NCBI GenBank assembly: GCA_964556115.1
Contig: CAZKVC010000004.1
Location: forward strand, 62,001 to 126,000
Source of the DNA: Parvularcula sp964556115
Lineage (GTDB): Bacteria; Pseudomonadota; Alphaproteobacteria; Caulobacterales; Parvularculaceae
Reading direction: 5' to 3'
Length of the DNA stretch: 64,000 bases
Positions within the stretch are counted from its first letter, which is position 1. Each line of letters begins with the position of its first letter. Under the pieces are notes generated by a model that was not told where the DNA came from, did no database searches, and saw nothing but the letters and a program-made list of their open reading frames with translations. Positions 49,684-59,500 of the stretch are shown here, piece after piece. A program made the translations under genes and the position numbers.

Positions 49684-52356
49684 ATGAAACATTTGCATTC
49701 AACGACATCGGCGGCGGCGCTTTTCGCTTCGCTCATGATGTCGGCGGGCACGGCAGGGGCGCAGGACGCGACCGGCGTGGCCGACCAGATCGAGGACCAG
49801 ATCGTCGTGCGCGGCGTCTTCGTTCCCGATGAAAAACGTTCAACGGCTGAAATTTCGAGCGTTCTCGACGCTGAAGATTTTGCCCGGGCAGGGGACACGG
49901 ATGTCGCGGCGGCAATCCGGCGGGTCGCTGGCCTGTCCGTGGTCGATGGAAAATTTCCAGTCGCGCGCGGTCTGAACGAGCGCTACCAGTCCGCGACCGT
50001 CAACGGTGTTCCGCTGCCATCGCCCGAGCCGCTGCGCCGGGCCGTGCCGCTGGACATCATCCCCACGCGCATTCTCGAAGGCTCGCTTTCGCAGAAGACC
50101 TACTCGCCCGAGTTCAGCGGTGAGTTTGGCGGCGCGGCGATCGACCTTCGCACGGCCGCGGTGCCGACCGAGAACTTCATCATCCTGTCGGGCTCTGCCC
50201 AGTATGACAGCGTGACGAGCTTCGAGGACGGTCTGTTCCACGAAGGTTCGGATACCGACGTTCTCGGCTGGGACGATGGCCTCCGCGATATTCCTGATCT
50301 GGCGGAGCAGGCTGTCCGCGACGGCGTCAACATCCTGTCGCCGGAGGCTGCCGGGTCGTTCGAGAATTTCGACACCCTGCTGATCACCCGCGACGAAGTT
50401 CCGATGAACGGCAGCGGGTCGCTGACCCTCGGCGGCGTTCTCGAGCGCGATGCCTTCTCGCTCGGCAATGTCTCCTATGTCAGCTATTCCGACAGCTTCC
50501 AGAACCGCGAAGGCGTTCAGGACCGCTCATTCATCCAGTCAGGGGTCTTCAACGACACCACCGAACAGGACCGGCTCGAATATCTCGAAACCCGGCAGAA
50601 CATCGACCTCAGCGCCTTCACCTCGACCGGCCTCGAATTTGCGGGCGGCGACCATGCGGTCAAATCGACGAGCTTCCTTCTCCGCAGCACGCTGAAGCGT
50701 TCGCGCGCTGGCGACTCGGTCGACCAGAACGAGTTTGGCGACGGCCTCCTGCGCGAGGAGTTCACAGAGTTCGTCGAACGCGAAGTCTGGCAGACCCAGC
50801 TGACGGGCGAGCACCTCTTCCCGAATCTGAAGGATCTGCAGGCCAATTGGCGCATCGCCTATGGCGAAGCGAGCCGGGAAGCGCCCTATGAGCGCAACAC
50901 GGTGCGCGAACAGGCGCAGCTTTCCGACCTCATTCCGGATCTGGATCCGGCCCAGGATCGGACGATCTTCCGTTACGCGAATGCGCAGACCAGCAACTCG
51001 ATCCGCTTTTCGGAGCTCGAAGACAGCAACTTTCACACCGGGATCGACTTCCAGCTGCCGCTCTATATCGGTGACCGCGAGATCGAGCTGAAGGCGGGCG
51101 GCGCGTTCACGGACAACACCCGTGACACCCAGATCCGTCTCTTCCGCATCCAGACCGGTCCGAACGCCACGGGCGGCCTCGGCCCGCTTGCAGCCGTGCG
51201 GACGGACCTTCTCTACCAGCCGGAGGTCTTCGAAGCCGGCCTCCTGCAGGTCCGCAGTGCAACGGGGCGTCTCTTCCCGGACACCACCGAAGCGAGCATC
51301 GAAGTCGGTGCCGGTTACGTGGCAGCGGATATCGAACTGAACGAGTATCTCCGCTTCTCGCTTGGTGGTCGTTTCGAGACCTCGACCCAGGAAACGGCAA
51401 CCTTCCAGGGCTCGAGCGCAGCGCCGACTGCAGATCAGGTCGTGACCCTCGAGGAGGACTTCTTCCTTCCCGCGGCAACCGTGACCTGGAACCCGCTGGG
51501 CAATCTGCAGCTTCGCGGCGGCGTCTCCAAGACGATCACCCGGCCGCAGTTCAGGGAACTTGCCGGTACGGAGTTCCTTGATCCCGATCTCGACGTTCCG
51601 CTTCTGGGCAACCCGTTCCTTGTGAACAGCGAGATCACCAACTACGACCTTCGCGGTGAGTGGTACTTCTCACGGGGCGAGTTCGTGACGGTGGGCCTGT
51701 TCTACAAGGACATCGAGAACCCGATCGAGCGTATCGCAACGGCCAGCGAGGCGGGGGTCACCACTTTCGTCAACTCGCCTGAAGCCACCCTCTTCGGAGC
51801 GGAGCTCGAGTTCGAAAAACGGATGGACCTGAGCGACTACGGTCAGTTCTTCGCCGACAAGGAACTTATCTTCGTCTCGAACTACACCTACACCGACAGC
51901 GAGGTGAGCACCGACGGTACGGTCCTCCAGCCTTTCCGCTCCACCGGCACCATCGCCGCACGCGAACGGAACGCTTCGGACTTCCTCGTCGAGGGCCACC
52001 AGCTGGAGGGTCAGTCGAACCACCTCGCCAACATCCAGCTCGGCATCGAAAACGTGGAGAACGGCGCGACGCTGACCGCTCTTCTCAACTATGCCAGCGA
52101 CCGGACGCTCCTGATCGGTCAGGCGCAGCAGAACGGAACCGACCGCGTGGTCGAAGACGTCCCGCTGCTTCTCGACCTCGTCTATTCGCGTCCCTTCGAG
52201 CTGAAAGGCGGCGAGTGGAACCTCGGCTTCAAGGTGCAGAACATCCTCGGTGAAGAGTTCAACGCCTTCCGCGAAGACTCCACCGGGCGTGAGCTGCCCT
52301 TCATCGCCTATGACCGCGGCCGGATCGTGACGCTGAGCCTCAGCGCCGAGTTCTGA
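49684..52356 (+). CDS. TonB-dependent outer-membrane receptor
   Basis: The 890-residue protein has a Sec signal peptide (MKHLHSTTSAAALFASLMMS, cleavage after GAQD), a TonB-box-like DQIVVRG near residue 38, a plug domain with ARGLNERYQSATVNGVPLP and FSGEFGGAAIDLRT, and a long beta-barrel ending in a terminal Phe (LSLSAEF). It would import a ligand across the outer membrane using TonB-ExbBD energy. The ATG at 49684 follows GGAGAGG. It is directly downstream of the duplicated lipoprotein gene, resembling the receptor plus surface-lipoprotein pairs known for nutrient capture. Pho-box control suggests a phosphorus-containing ligand (inference). Confidence 0.9.
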   Translation: MKHLHSTTSAAALFASLMMSAGTAGAQDATGVADQIEDQIVVRGVFVPDEKRSTAEISSVLDAEDFARAGDTDVAAAIRRVAGLSVVDGKFPVARGLNERYQSATVNGVPLPSPEPLRRAVPLDIIPTRILEGSLSQKTYSPEFSGEFGGAAIDLRTAAVPTENFIILSGSAQYDSVTSFEDGLFHEGSDTDVLGWDDGLRDIPDLAEQAVRDGVNILSPEAAGSFENFDTLLITRDEVPMNGSGSLTLGGVLERDAFSLGNVSYVSYSDSFQNREGVQDRSFIQSGVFNDTTEQDRLEYLETRQNIDLSAFTSTGLEFAGGDHAVKSTSFLLRSTLKRSRAGDSVDQNEFGDGLLREEFTEFVEREVWQTQLTGEHLFPNLKDLQANWRIAYGEASREAPYERNTVREQAQLSDLIPDLDPAQDRTIFRYANAQTSNSIRFSELEDSNFHTGIDFQLPLYIGDREIELKAGGAFTDNTRDTQIRLFRIQTGPNATGGLGPLAAVRTDLLYQPEVFEAGLLQVRSATGRLFPDTTEASIEVGAGYVAADIELNEYLRFSLGGRFETSTQETATFQGSSAAPTADQVVTLEEDFFLPAATVTWNPLGNLQLRGGVSKTITRPQFRELAGTEFLDPDLDVPLLGNPFLVNSEITNYDLRGEWYFSRGEFVTVGLFYKDIENPIERIATASEAGVTTFVNSPEATLFGAELEFEKRMDLSDYGQFFADKELIFVSNYTYTDSEVSTDGTVLQPFRSTGTIAARERNASDFLVEGHQLEGQSNHLANIQLGIENVENGATLTALLNYASDRTLLIGQAQQNGTDRVVEDVPLLLDLVYSRPFELKGGEWNLGFKVQNILGEEFNAFREDSTGRELPFIAYDRGRIVTLSLSAEF

Positions 52357-52410
52357 TCGGACTGACCGCCGGACCCTTCACGGGGTGTCCACACGGTCAG
52401 GGTTAACAAG

Positions 52411-52437
52411 CGCCCCCGTCACAACGTGGCGGGGGCG
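52411..52437 (+). terminator. hairpin after TBDR gene
   Basis: A 12-bp stem with one G-T wobble, CGCCCCCGTCAC / GTGGCGGGGGCG with loop AAC, lies 54 bases after the TBDR stop. No T-tract follows, so it may be Rho-dependent, leaky or 3'-protective, and the gsp genes could receive read-through. Confidence 0.55.
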
Positions 52438-52519
52438 TTCGCATACTTAATCGTTAGACAATTGTGGTGGAACGTCCTTGACGGCCCGGGCTGCCGGGCG
52501 CCAATCGAAACGTGGGTGC

Positions 52520-53356
52520 ATGGATCGTTTATCCATCGGGCAGGTATGGAAGGGGAAGGCGGTGACAGCTTCGTCAACGCCCGACAGACCGAATTCCCGC
52601 CTGCGCGGGGCCGCCACGGCCGGATCGATTGCTGGGGCCGTGCTTCTCGCTGTCGCGGCTTCGAACCTGTTCTTCGCGGCGACTGCCCCCCTGAGCCGCA
52701 GCTCTTCGGATGCGGCACCTGCAGCGAGACGCCAGGAACCTGTCATCGATACGGCGATTCTCACGGAAACAAACCCTTTCGCCGGCGCACCGGAAACCGA
52801 ACGTGCCGTCGAGACGGTGGAGATCCTTCCCGAAACGACCTTGCAGCTCAAGCTCAAGGGCGCGTTCCTGGCCGATGACGGCTCTAGCAGCGCACTGATC
52901 GAGACCCCCGGCGGCGTTCAGAACGTCTTCCGCGAAGGCGAGGAAATCATCCGCGGCGTCAGGCTTCGCCGCGTCGAGACCTACCGGGTGGTGATCAGCC
53001 GCAACGGCATTCTCGAAGGTCTGCCGCTGCAGAACCGGCCCGAGCCGAACGAGGACATCGTCGCCAATACGGGTCGCAGCAGCGTAGAGGCGCCTGCCGT
53101 TCCTTCATCGAAGCCGCAGACCGTCGCAGCCCTGGCCGGCGACGCTGTGCCTTTGCCGCTGCTTCAGGCGCAAGGCCTTCTGGGTACGGATATTCCGGTA
53201 GCGGTCAATGGCGAACCCTTCAACGCTCGGCGGACCGGCAACCTTGAAGCGCTTCTGCCCGCCCTTCGTTCCAGCGGCGAGGTTACGGTCACCGTCCGCC
53301 GCTCTGGCGAGCTCGTCGACGTCAATCTGCGCCTGCCGCCCGAGATCAATCTGTGA
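52520..53356 (+). CDS. gspC: type II secretion system protein GspC
   Basis: This is the inner-membrane clamp protein of the T2SS, linking the secretin to the inner platform. One transmembrane helix (about residues 34-55; AGAVLLAVAASNLFFAATAP), a homology-region domain (LQLKLKGAFLADDGSSSALI through the VFREGEEI and RVVISRNG blocks) and a C-terminal PDZ-like domain (LLGTDIPVAVNGEPFNA) are visible. Length about 278 fits. The start is uncertain: ATG 52520 is used, but GTG 52562 has a better purine-rich site (GGGGAAGG). It is the first gene of gspC-N; I see no clear promoter in the preceding gap apart from possible read-through. Confidence 0.87.
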   Translation: MDRLSIGQVWKGKAVTASSTPDRPNSRLRGAATAGSIAGAVLLAVAASNLFFAATAPLSRSSSDAAPAARRQEPVIDTAILTETNPFAGAPETERAVETVEILPETTLQLKLKGAFLADDGSSSALIETPGGVQNVFREGEEIIRGVRLRRVETYRVVISRNGILEGLPLQNRPEPNEDIVANTGRSSVEAPAVPSSKPQTVAALAGDAVPLPLLQAQGLLGTDIPVAVNGEPFNARRTGNLEALLPALRSSGEVTVTVRRSGELVDVNLRLPPEINL

Positions 53357-55443
53357 GAGTTCGTATGTTCGTACGCCGCCTTCTTGCCTCGACCTGCCTG
53401 GCGCTCGCCGCCATGGCGCCGCATACCGCATCGGCGCAGAACGGCCGGGCGACCCTCAATTACGAAGACGCCGACCTCAAGGCGGTGGCGGCCGAGATCG
53501 CCGAGCGGACAGGCTTTCAGTTCATCCTCGACCCCCGGCTTTCCGGACGCGTCACGATCATCTCGCCGCCCAACATGTCGATGGCGCCGGACCAGATCTT
53601 CGACGTCTTCCTTGCCACCCTCCAGGTGAACAACTTCACCGCGATCCCGGCTGGCGACCGGGTCTACAAGATCGTTCCGATCGAGCAGGGTGCCCGTGAC
53701 GCAGGCCCCGTCGGCTCGTCGGATACGCCAGGCAATACGGTAACCCGGATCATTCCGCTGACGAGTATTGACGCGCGTACTGCGGCGGGCTCCCTTCGTG
53801 GCCTCGTCGGCCAGCAGGGTCTCATCATTCCCATCCCGGACAGCAACGCCGTGGTCGTCGTCGACAGTGGCCGGAACATCGACCGTATTCGGGAAGTCCT
53901 GGAGACGATCGATGTCGACGACACCGTCGTCCGTACGATCCAGCTCCAAAACGCCGAAGCGTCGCAGGTCGCCGAAACCCTTCGCGGCATCTCCCAGGAC
54001 ACGGCGGGTGAGGGCGGCAGGCAGCGTTTGCAGGTCATCCCCAATATCGGCAGCAACCAGATCGTCCTGCGCGGCGCGCCGCAGCAGGTGAGCCGCCTCC
54101 TTCCCGTGGTCGAAGAGCTCGACCAGTCAGGACGTCTGCGCGGCAATTTCGACGCGATCTACCTCAACCATGTCGACGGCGCGGAACTCGTTCCGATCAT
54201 CGCGCAGCTCATTGGCGGTGCGCAGACCGGCGGCGGGGCGAATGGCGGAGCGGCGGCCGTCAGTGCAGGACCCGGCGGGCCGATCGTCACCTTCCACGAG
54301 CCGACCAACGCCATCCTCGTCAATGCGCCGCCAGAAGCGCAGCGGACGATCCGCCAACTGATCGCTCAGCTCGACATCCGCCGGCCCCAGGTCCTGATCG
54401 AAGCCATCGTGGTGGAGATCGCCAACAACACCGCGCGAGAACTCGGCGTACAATATCTTTCCGGTGGCGACGGCATGCCGGTGACGGCGGCGACCTTCAC
54501 AGATACCCGCCCCAATCTCCTGTCCGCGGCAGGGGCCGCCTATTTCCTGACCGAAGATGACGGCACGCGGGACGTCATCACCGTGGTCGATGGTACACCG
54601 ATCGTCACCCAGGAAGATGACGTCGATAGCGACGTGGCTGCGCTTTCCGGCCAGCTCGTCCAGGCTGCCGTTTCGGACCTTCTGAGCTTCAACGGCTTTC
54701 TCGCCGGGTTCGGCGACGTGACGGACAACGGCAGCATCTACGGCGTGCTGATCTCTGCACTTCAGTCGGACAGCCGTTCCAACGTGCTCTCGACACCTTT
54801 CACCATGGTGCTCGACAACAAGCCCGCCCGCCTGCAGGTCGGCCAGAACATCCCGATCGTCACCGGTGAAGCGGTGGGTACGGACTTCCAGGGCGGCTTC
54901 AGAAACATCGAGCGTGAAGATATCGGTACGATTCTTGAGGTCACGCCCCAGATCAATGACGGTGATGCGGTCACTCTCGAGATCAAGCTCGAGGTCAGTT
55001 CACTGACAGCTTTCACGGCCCTTTCGGACAGCCCCATCGTCCAGAAGTCGGTCAGCGAGACCCAGCTTGTCGCCGACAGCGGAGAGCTTGTCGTCATTGG
55101 CGGTCTCGTTGACAATGATCAGCGCAATACGGAAACGAAAGTGCCGCTGCTTGGCGACATCCCGGTCCTCGGCAACCTCTTCCGTGGCCAGACACGCTCT
55201 GAAGAGGAGACCACACTGATGGTCTTCATCCGCCCGACGATCATCCGCGACCGTGCGACTGCGCAGGCCCTGACAGCGAAGAAATACGACTTCGCAAGGC
55301 AGCGCCAGCTCACGGCCGAGCGCCGCCGGGAAGGCCCCGCCCGTATCGACCGTCTGCAGAACGAGCTCTTCGGTCTTGACCCTGCGTCCCAGACTGAACC
55401 GCTGGTCAAGATGCCGGACGAGGAGGATGGCAGCAGGCGATGA
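53353..55443 (+). CDS. gspD: type II secretion system secretin GspD
   Basis: The 696-residue outer-membrane secretin forms the exit channel. A signal peptide (LLASTCLALAAMAPHTASAQ) is followed by the N0 domain (LKAVAAEIAERTGFQFILDP), N1-N3 repeats (about 120-330) and the secretin core with TPFTMVLDNKPARLQVGQNI, DGDAVTLEIKLEVSSL and VIGGLVDNDQRNTETKVPLL plus VLGNLFRG. The GTG at 53353 overlaps the gspC stop (GTGA); an ATG at 53365 is an alternative. A dedicated pilotin is not recognised, but a small lipoprotein closes the operon. Confidence 0.96.
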   Translation: MRVRMFVRRLLASTCLALAAMAPHTASAQNGRATLNYEDADLKAVAAEIAERTGFQFILDPRLSGRVTIISPPNMSMAPDQIFDVFLATLQVNNFTAIPAGDRVYKIVPIEQGARDAGPVGSSDTPGNTVTRIIPLTSIDARTAAGSLRGLVGQQGLIIPIPDSNAVVVVDSGRNIDRIREVLETIDVDDTVVRTIQLQNAEASQVAETLRGISQDTAGEGGRQRLQVIPNIGSNQIVLRGAPQQVSRLLPVVEELDQSGRLRGNFDAIYLNHVDGAELVPIIAQLIGGAQTGGGANGGAAAVSAGPGGPIVTFHEPTNAILVNAPPEAQRTIRQLIAQLDIRRPQVLIEAIVVEIANNTARELGVQYLSGGDGMPVTAATFTDTRPNLLSAAGAAYFLTEDDGTRDVITVVDGTPIVTQEDDVDSDVAALSGQLVQAAVSDLLSFNGFLAGFGDVTDNGSIYGVLISALQSDSRSNVLSTPFTMVLDNKPARLQVGQNIPIVTGEAVGTDFQGGFRNIEREDIGTILEVTPQINDGDAVTLEIKLEVSSLTAFTALSDSPIVQKSVSETQLVADSGELVVIGGLVDNDQRNTETKVPLLGDIPVLGNLFRGQTRSEEETTLMVFIRPTIIRDRATAQALTAKKYDFARQRQLTAERRREGPARIDRLQNELFGLDPASQTEPLVKMPDEEDGSRR

Positions 55444-56966
55444 GTGAGACCGGTCAACGAGCGAGGCCCGATCCTGGGGATCGCCCGCGCTTCGCCTACG
55501 CCTTCGCCAAGGAGCAGGGACTGCTTCTTCTGGAGGGCGAGGCAGACGGCGTCGCTGTGGTGGGCATGCGCGAGGACCAGCCCAAGCGCGATCCGCTGAC
55601 CATGCTCGAAGCAAGGCGCGCCGCGGGCGGACCAGTACGTTTTGAAACCCTCCCGCCCAAGGTCTTCGAGCGCCGGCTGTCGGAAATCTACTCGGTCGAG
55701 GGCCTCTCCGCCGCGACCTTTGACGATGGGGATGGTCCCGAGGATCTCTCCGCTCTTGCGGAAGGCCTGCCGGAAACGGCGGACCTTCTTGACACGGAAG
55801 ATGATGCGCCGGTGATCCGGCTCATCAATGCCCTGATCGCTGAAGCGGTCAAGACCCGCGCGTCGGACATTCACGTCGAGCCCTACGAGACGGCGCTTTC
55901 GATCCGGCTGCGTATCGACGGCGTCCTGCGTGAGGTCCTGAGCCTGCCGCCCAAGATGACGCCGGTTCTGACCAGCCGGGTCAAGGTGATGGCGCGCCTC
56001 GACATCGCGGAAAAGCGCGTGCCTCAGGATGGCCGGATCAGCCTTGCCATGGGCGGACGGCTGGTCGACGTCCGGGTTTCCACGCTGCCGAGCCGCTTTG
56101 GCGAACGCACGGTGATGAGGCTTCTCGACAAGGAGCAGGCGCAGCTCGACCTCGACGCTCTCGGCATGCCCGAAGCCATTCGTACACGGTTCGAGAAGGT
56201 GCTGCGCCGTCCGAACGGGGTGATCCTCGTCACAGGCCCCACCGGCTCGGGCAAGACGACGACGCTTTATGCGGCGCTGACGCTTCTCAACGATCCGGGA
56301 GTCAACATCCTGACGGTCGAGGATCCTGTCGAGTATGCCCTCGAAGGGGTCGGCCAGACGCAGGTGAATGCCAAGGTGGGCATGAACTTCGCGACCGGGC
56401 TTCGCGCCATCCTTCGTCAGGACCCGGACATCGTCATGGTCGGCGAGATCAGGGATGTGGAAACCGCGCAGATCGCCGTTCAAGCCTCGCTGACCGGGCA
56501 CCTCGTCCTTTCGACCATCCACACGAATTCCGCGATCGGCGCGGTGACCCGCCTTCGGGACATGGGCGTGGAGCCTTTCCTCCTCTCGCCAACCATTGCC
56601 GGTGTTCTCGCCCAGCGGCTCGTGCGACGGCTCTGCGGGAGCTGCAAGGAACCCCATCACCCCGACAAGATCGAGCGCGAGATGCTTGGCATCAAGAAGA
56701 TCGAGGGACGGACCATCTATCATCCGAAAGGGTGCCCGGCCTGCAACGGCACCGGATATGAGGGCCGGATCGGCCTTTACGAGCTGGTGGTCGTCAATGA
56801 CCGTTTGCGCAAGCTGATCCACGACGATGCCGGCGAACAGGAGATGCGCGAGGAAGCCTTCCGCAACGCGCCGACCCTAGCCGAGGCGGGATACGAGCAT
56901 GTCATCGAAGGGCGGACATCCATCGAGGAAGTCCTGCGTGTCGTTCAGGAGACGGAGGGCACGTGA
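55440..56966 (+). CDS. gspE: type II secretion system ATPase GspE
   Basis: The 508-residue hexameric ATPase drives pseudopilus assembly from the cytoplasm. Walker A GPTGSGKTTTLYAAL, the Asp box (LTVEDPVEYALEGVGQTQVN), Walker B (DIVMVGEIRDVETAQIAVQA), and the His box HLVLSTIHTNSAIGAV are all present. The tetracysteine zinc module is seen as CGSCKEPHHPD and CPACNGTGYEGR. The N-terminal GspE_N region is shorter than in E. coli homologues. The ATG overlaps the gspD stop, and the stop overlaps gspF. Confidence 0.96.
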   Translation: MSETGQRARPDPGDRPRFAYAFAKEQGLLLLEGEADGVAVVGMREDQPKRDPLTMLEARRAAGGPVRFETLPPKVFERRLSEIYSVEGLSAATFDDGDGPEDLSALAEGLPETADLLDTEDDAPVIRLINALIAEAVKTRASDIHVEPYETALSIRLRIDGVLREVLSLPPKMTPVLTSRVKVMARLDIAEKRVPQDGRISLAMGGRLVDVRVSTLPSRFGERTVMRLLDKEQAQLDLDALGMPEAIRTRFEKVLRRPNGVILVTGPTGSGKTTTLYAALTLLNDPGVNILTVEDPVEYALEGVGQTQVNAKVGMNFATGLRAILRQDPDIVMVGEIRDVETAQIAVQASLTGHLVLSTIHTNSAIGAVTRLRDMGVEPFLLSPTIAGVLAQRLVRRLCGSCKEPHHPDKIEREMLGIKKIEGRTIYHPKGCPACNGTGYEGRIGLYELVVVNDRLRKLIHDDAGEQEMREEAFRNAPTLAEAGYEHVIEGRTSIEEVLRVVQETEGT

Positions 56967-58177
56967 CGGCTTTCCGCTACGAGGCGATCGACGGCGGAGG
57001 CCGCAAGAAGCGCGGGACGGTGGAGGCGGACAGCCTGCGCCGAGCCCGGCGGGAAGTGCTGGCCGCGGGGCTGACGCCCCTCAGCATCGGAGAGGTCGAA
57101 AGCCGCGCTTTCCTGCAACTGCGCAAGGGCTCACCGCCGCCGAAGAAAGCCGAGGTGATCGCGGCGACCCGTCAGCTCGCCACTCTCGTCGAGGCGTCGA
57201 TGCCCGTCGAGGAAGCGCTCGCGGCCGTCGCCGCGCAGATGGAAGGCAGCGAGGCCGCGCGGGTCCTGACCGCGGTGCGAACCCGGGTCGTCGAAGGCTG
57301 GCGCCTTTCCAAGGCGCTTGGCGAACATCCCAAGGCCTTCTCCGGTCTTTATCAGGGGATCGTCGCCTCGGGCGAGACGTCGGGCGACCTTGGGACCGTT
57401 CTCAGCCGCCTTGCTGACATGCAGGAGCGCAACCAGCAGATGGCGCAAAAGGCGCAGCAGGCGCTGATCTATCCGGCCTGCATCTTCGTGGTGGCCATTG
57501 GCGTCGTTTGGGCCCTGATGACCTTCGTCGTGCCCCGGATGGTCGAGCAGTTCTCGCGCATGGACGGCATCAACCTTCCCTGGCCGACCCGCATCGTCAT
57601 CGGCGCGTCGGACCTGATCGGCGATTGGGGCTGGTTGATCCTTCTCCTCCTGATCGGGGCGGGGGTGCTGGTCTGGCGCCTGCGCAAGAACCCGCAGAGC
57701 CGACTCCGGACGGACAGGCTGCTTCTCAGGACGCCCGTGGTCGGCAAGCTCATCCGTGAACTGGACGCGGCGCGGTTCGCGCGGACGCTTTCCACGCTTT
57801 TCGCGGCAGGCGCGCCCCTGCTCGAAGCGCTGGAAGGCGCCAGGCGGACCCTGACCAATACCTATATCAGCCAAGAGATCGCGGCGGCTTCCACCCAGGT
57901 TCGCGAGGGTGCCTCGCTGGCCGCGGCGATCCGCAGGGCTGGGGTCTTTCCTCCCATCATGGCCTCGATGATCGCTGCGGGGGAACGCTCGGGCACGCTG
58001 CCGGACATGCTGGCCCGGACGGCTCAGCAGATGGAAGCGGGCTTCGAGACCGCAACCACGACCGCGCTGCGGCTTCTCGAACCGGCGGTGATCGTCCTTC
58101 TTGGGTTGATCGTCATGCTCATTGTCCTATCGATCATGCTACCCATTCTGCAGATCAACCAGATGGCTTTGGGATAG
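56963..58177 (+). CDS. gspF: type II secretion system inner-membrane protein GspF
   Basis: The 404-residue platform protein binds GspE and GspL. Two related cytoplasmic domains (about 65-165 and 270-370; LYQGIVASGETSGDLGTVLS and MASMIAAGERSGTLPDML) flank membrane segments at about 168-195, 215-235 and 375-400. These duplicated GE-x-SG-type motifs are diagnostic. The N-terminal FRYEAIDGGGRKKRG is typical. The GTG start at 56963 overlaps the gspE stop (GTGA). Confidence 0.95.
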   Translation: MTAFRYEAIDGGGRKKRGTVEADSLRRARREVLAAGLTPLSIGEVESRAFLQLRKGSPPPKKAEVIAATRQLATLVEASMPVEEALAAVAAQMEGSEAARVLTAVRTRVVEGWRLSKALGEHPKAFSGLYQGIVASGETSGDLGTVLSRLADMQERNQQMAQKAQQALIYPACIFVVAIGVVWALMTFVVPRMVEQFSRMDGINLPWPTRIVIGASDLIGDWGWLILLLLIGAGVLVWRLRKNPQSRLRTDRLLLRTPVVGKLIRELDAARFARTLSTLFAAGAPLLEALEGARRTLTNTYISQEIAAASTQVREGASLAAAIRRAGVFPPIMASMIAAGERSGTLPDMLARTAQQMEAGFETATTTALRLLEPAVIVLLGLIVMLIVLSIMLPILQINQMALG

Positions 58178-58189
58178 AAAGGTCGGGGC

Positions 58190-58624
58190 ATGGATAAGCG
58201 CAAGAACAAGCAAAAGGGTCTGACTCTTGTCGAATTGATGGTGGTGATCGTCATCATCGGCCTGATTTCGGGCATCGTGGTCTTCAACGTGCTGCCCGCG
58301 GCGGACAAGGCGGCTGTCTCGACGGCGCGGACGGATATCTCGCGGCTGCAGACCGCGCTCACCCAATACCGCCTCGATAATCAGAGCTTCCCCAACCAGC
58401 AGCAGGGGCTGCAGGCCCTGGTGCAGCGGCCGCAGGGATTGCGGCGCCCCGAGCGCTATCAGACTGGCGGCTATATCCAGGCACTGCCGGAGGATCCGTG
58501 GGGCAACCCCTATCAATACGTCTATCCGGGCTCTTACGGCGAGTTCGACATCATTTCCTATGGCCGGGACGGCAGGCCCGGGGGCGAAGGGCTCGATGCC
58601 GATATCGGCTCCTGGCAGAACTGA
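58190..58624 (+). CDS. gspG: major pseudopilin GspG
   Basis: The 144-residue major pseudopilin builds the periplasmic piston. Prepilin cleavage is expected in KG-LTLVELMVVIVIIG, with Glu at mature position 5. The C-terminal Ca2+-site region NPYQYVYPGSYGEFDIISYG and SWQN tail match the family. It must be processed by the prepilin peptidase encoded at 45712-46509. Twelve bases separate it from gspF, and gspH starts inside its 3' end. Confidence 0.96.
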   Translation: MDKRKNKQKGLTLVELMVVIVIIGLISGIVVFNVLPAADKAAVSTARTDISRLQTALTQYRLDNQSFPNQQQGLQALVQRPQGLRRPERYQTGGYIQALPEDPWGNPYQYVYPGSYGEFDIISYGRDGRPGGEGLDADIGSWQN

Positions 58625-59123
58625 ACGGGGGCTCACCCTCGTTGAACTCCTGGTCGTGCTGTTGATCATCGGCATGACCACGGGGCTGACTGTTCTGGCG
58701 CTGCCGAGAAGCGACAGCGACCTTGCGGCGATTGCCCAGCGGCTCGAAAGGGATATCGCGGCGCTTCGGGACGATGCGGTGGCACAGGGCCGGTTCTACG
58801 GCATAACCGCCGAGCCCGGGCGTATCCGCCGGGTGACCGCGCGGGATGGCGAATGGCAGGTCCTCGACGAGCAGCGCCTTCCCCCCGGCTTCGCGGTGGA
58901 GCTTCGCGCAGAGGAAGGCTGGCAGCTGCCAGAGCACCGGGACACCCTCCTTTTCACACCGCCCCAGGAAGAGACGGAGGAGGACAGCGTCAAGCTTCCG
59001 CCTATCCGGTTCGCGCCGGACGGGTCGGTGACGCCATTCTCGGTCACCCTGCGCCAGGGGCGTGCGCAGGCCATTCTCCGCATCGGAGCCGATGGCCGCT
59101 TCAGGACGGAGGGCATCGAGTGA
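58596..59123 (+). CDS. gspH: minor pseudopilin GspH
   Basis: The 175-residue minor pseudopilin has a prepilin leader ending RTERG before LTLVELLVVLLIIGM. Its position between gspG and gspI and the low similarity of the C-terminal part fit GspH. The ATG at 58596 lies within gspG (29-base overlap) and gives a 14-residue leader; a longer frame from 58560 is not needed. Processing by prepilin peptidase is expected. Confidence 0.9.
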   Translation: MPISAPGRTERGLTLVELLVVLLIIGMTTGLTVLALPRSDSDLAAIAQRLERDIAALRDDAVAQGRFYGITAEPGRIRRVTARDGEWQVLDEQRLPPGFAVELRAEEGWQLPEHRDTLLFTPPQEETEEDSVKLPPIRFAPDGSVTPFSVTLRQGRAQAILRIGADGRFRTEGIE

Positions 59124-59500
59124 CGTTGCGCAAGCGCCATCAGCGCGGGCTGACCCTGATCGAAGTCCTCGTCGCCCTTGCGGTTCTGTCGGCGGTGGTC
59201 GGGTCGATCATGGTGCTCATCGGTCAGCACACCCGTCAGGCTTCCGCGCTCGAGGACCGCATGCTCGCGCGGATCGTGGCCGAGAACGCGCTCGCCGAAC
59301 GCATTGCCGAGCGGTCCGATGGCGGAGAGCAGCGCCGCGGCGGCGAGGTGGAGCTTGCGGGCAGGAGCTTTCGCTTCGCCTTTGAAACCCAGCCTTCGAC
59401 TCTCCAGAACCACACGGTCGAAACCGTCTCCGTCCGGAAGGAGGAGAGCCAGCAGGTCCTGGCCAGTATCAGCACGCTCAGGGGGCCGCCCGGTGAATGA
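59120..59500 (+). CDS. gspI: minor pseudopilin GspI
   Basis: The 126-residue minor pseudopilin begins with a short basic leader (MTLRKRHQRG) followed by LTLIEVLVALAVLSAVVG, with Glu at mature position 5. The helix segment ARIVAENALAERI is typical of GspI. In the family it forms the pseudopilus tip with GspJ and GspK. The GTG at 59120 overlaps the gspH stop (GTGA). Longer open frames upstream in this frame run through gspH and are rejected. Confidence 0.92.
   Translation: MTLRKRHQRGLTLIEVLVALAVLSAVVGSIMVLIGQHTRQASALEDRMLARIVAENALAERIAERSDGGEQRRGGEVELAGRSFRFAFETQPSTLQNHTVETVSVRKEESQQVLASISTLRGPPGE

Noticed and set aside
52411..52437. Second Pho box or promoter element before gspC (TCACA near 52419)
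   Set aside because: The TCACA falls inside the stem of a terminator-like hairpin and has no 11-bp phased partners.
55119..56822. 567-codon open frame antisense to gspD/gspE
   Set aside because: Shadow frame. The plus strand encodes intact secretin and ATPase motifs across the whole region.
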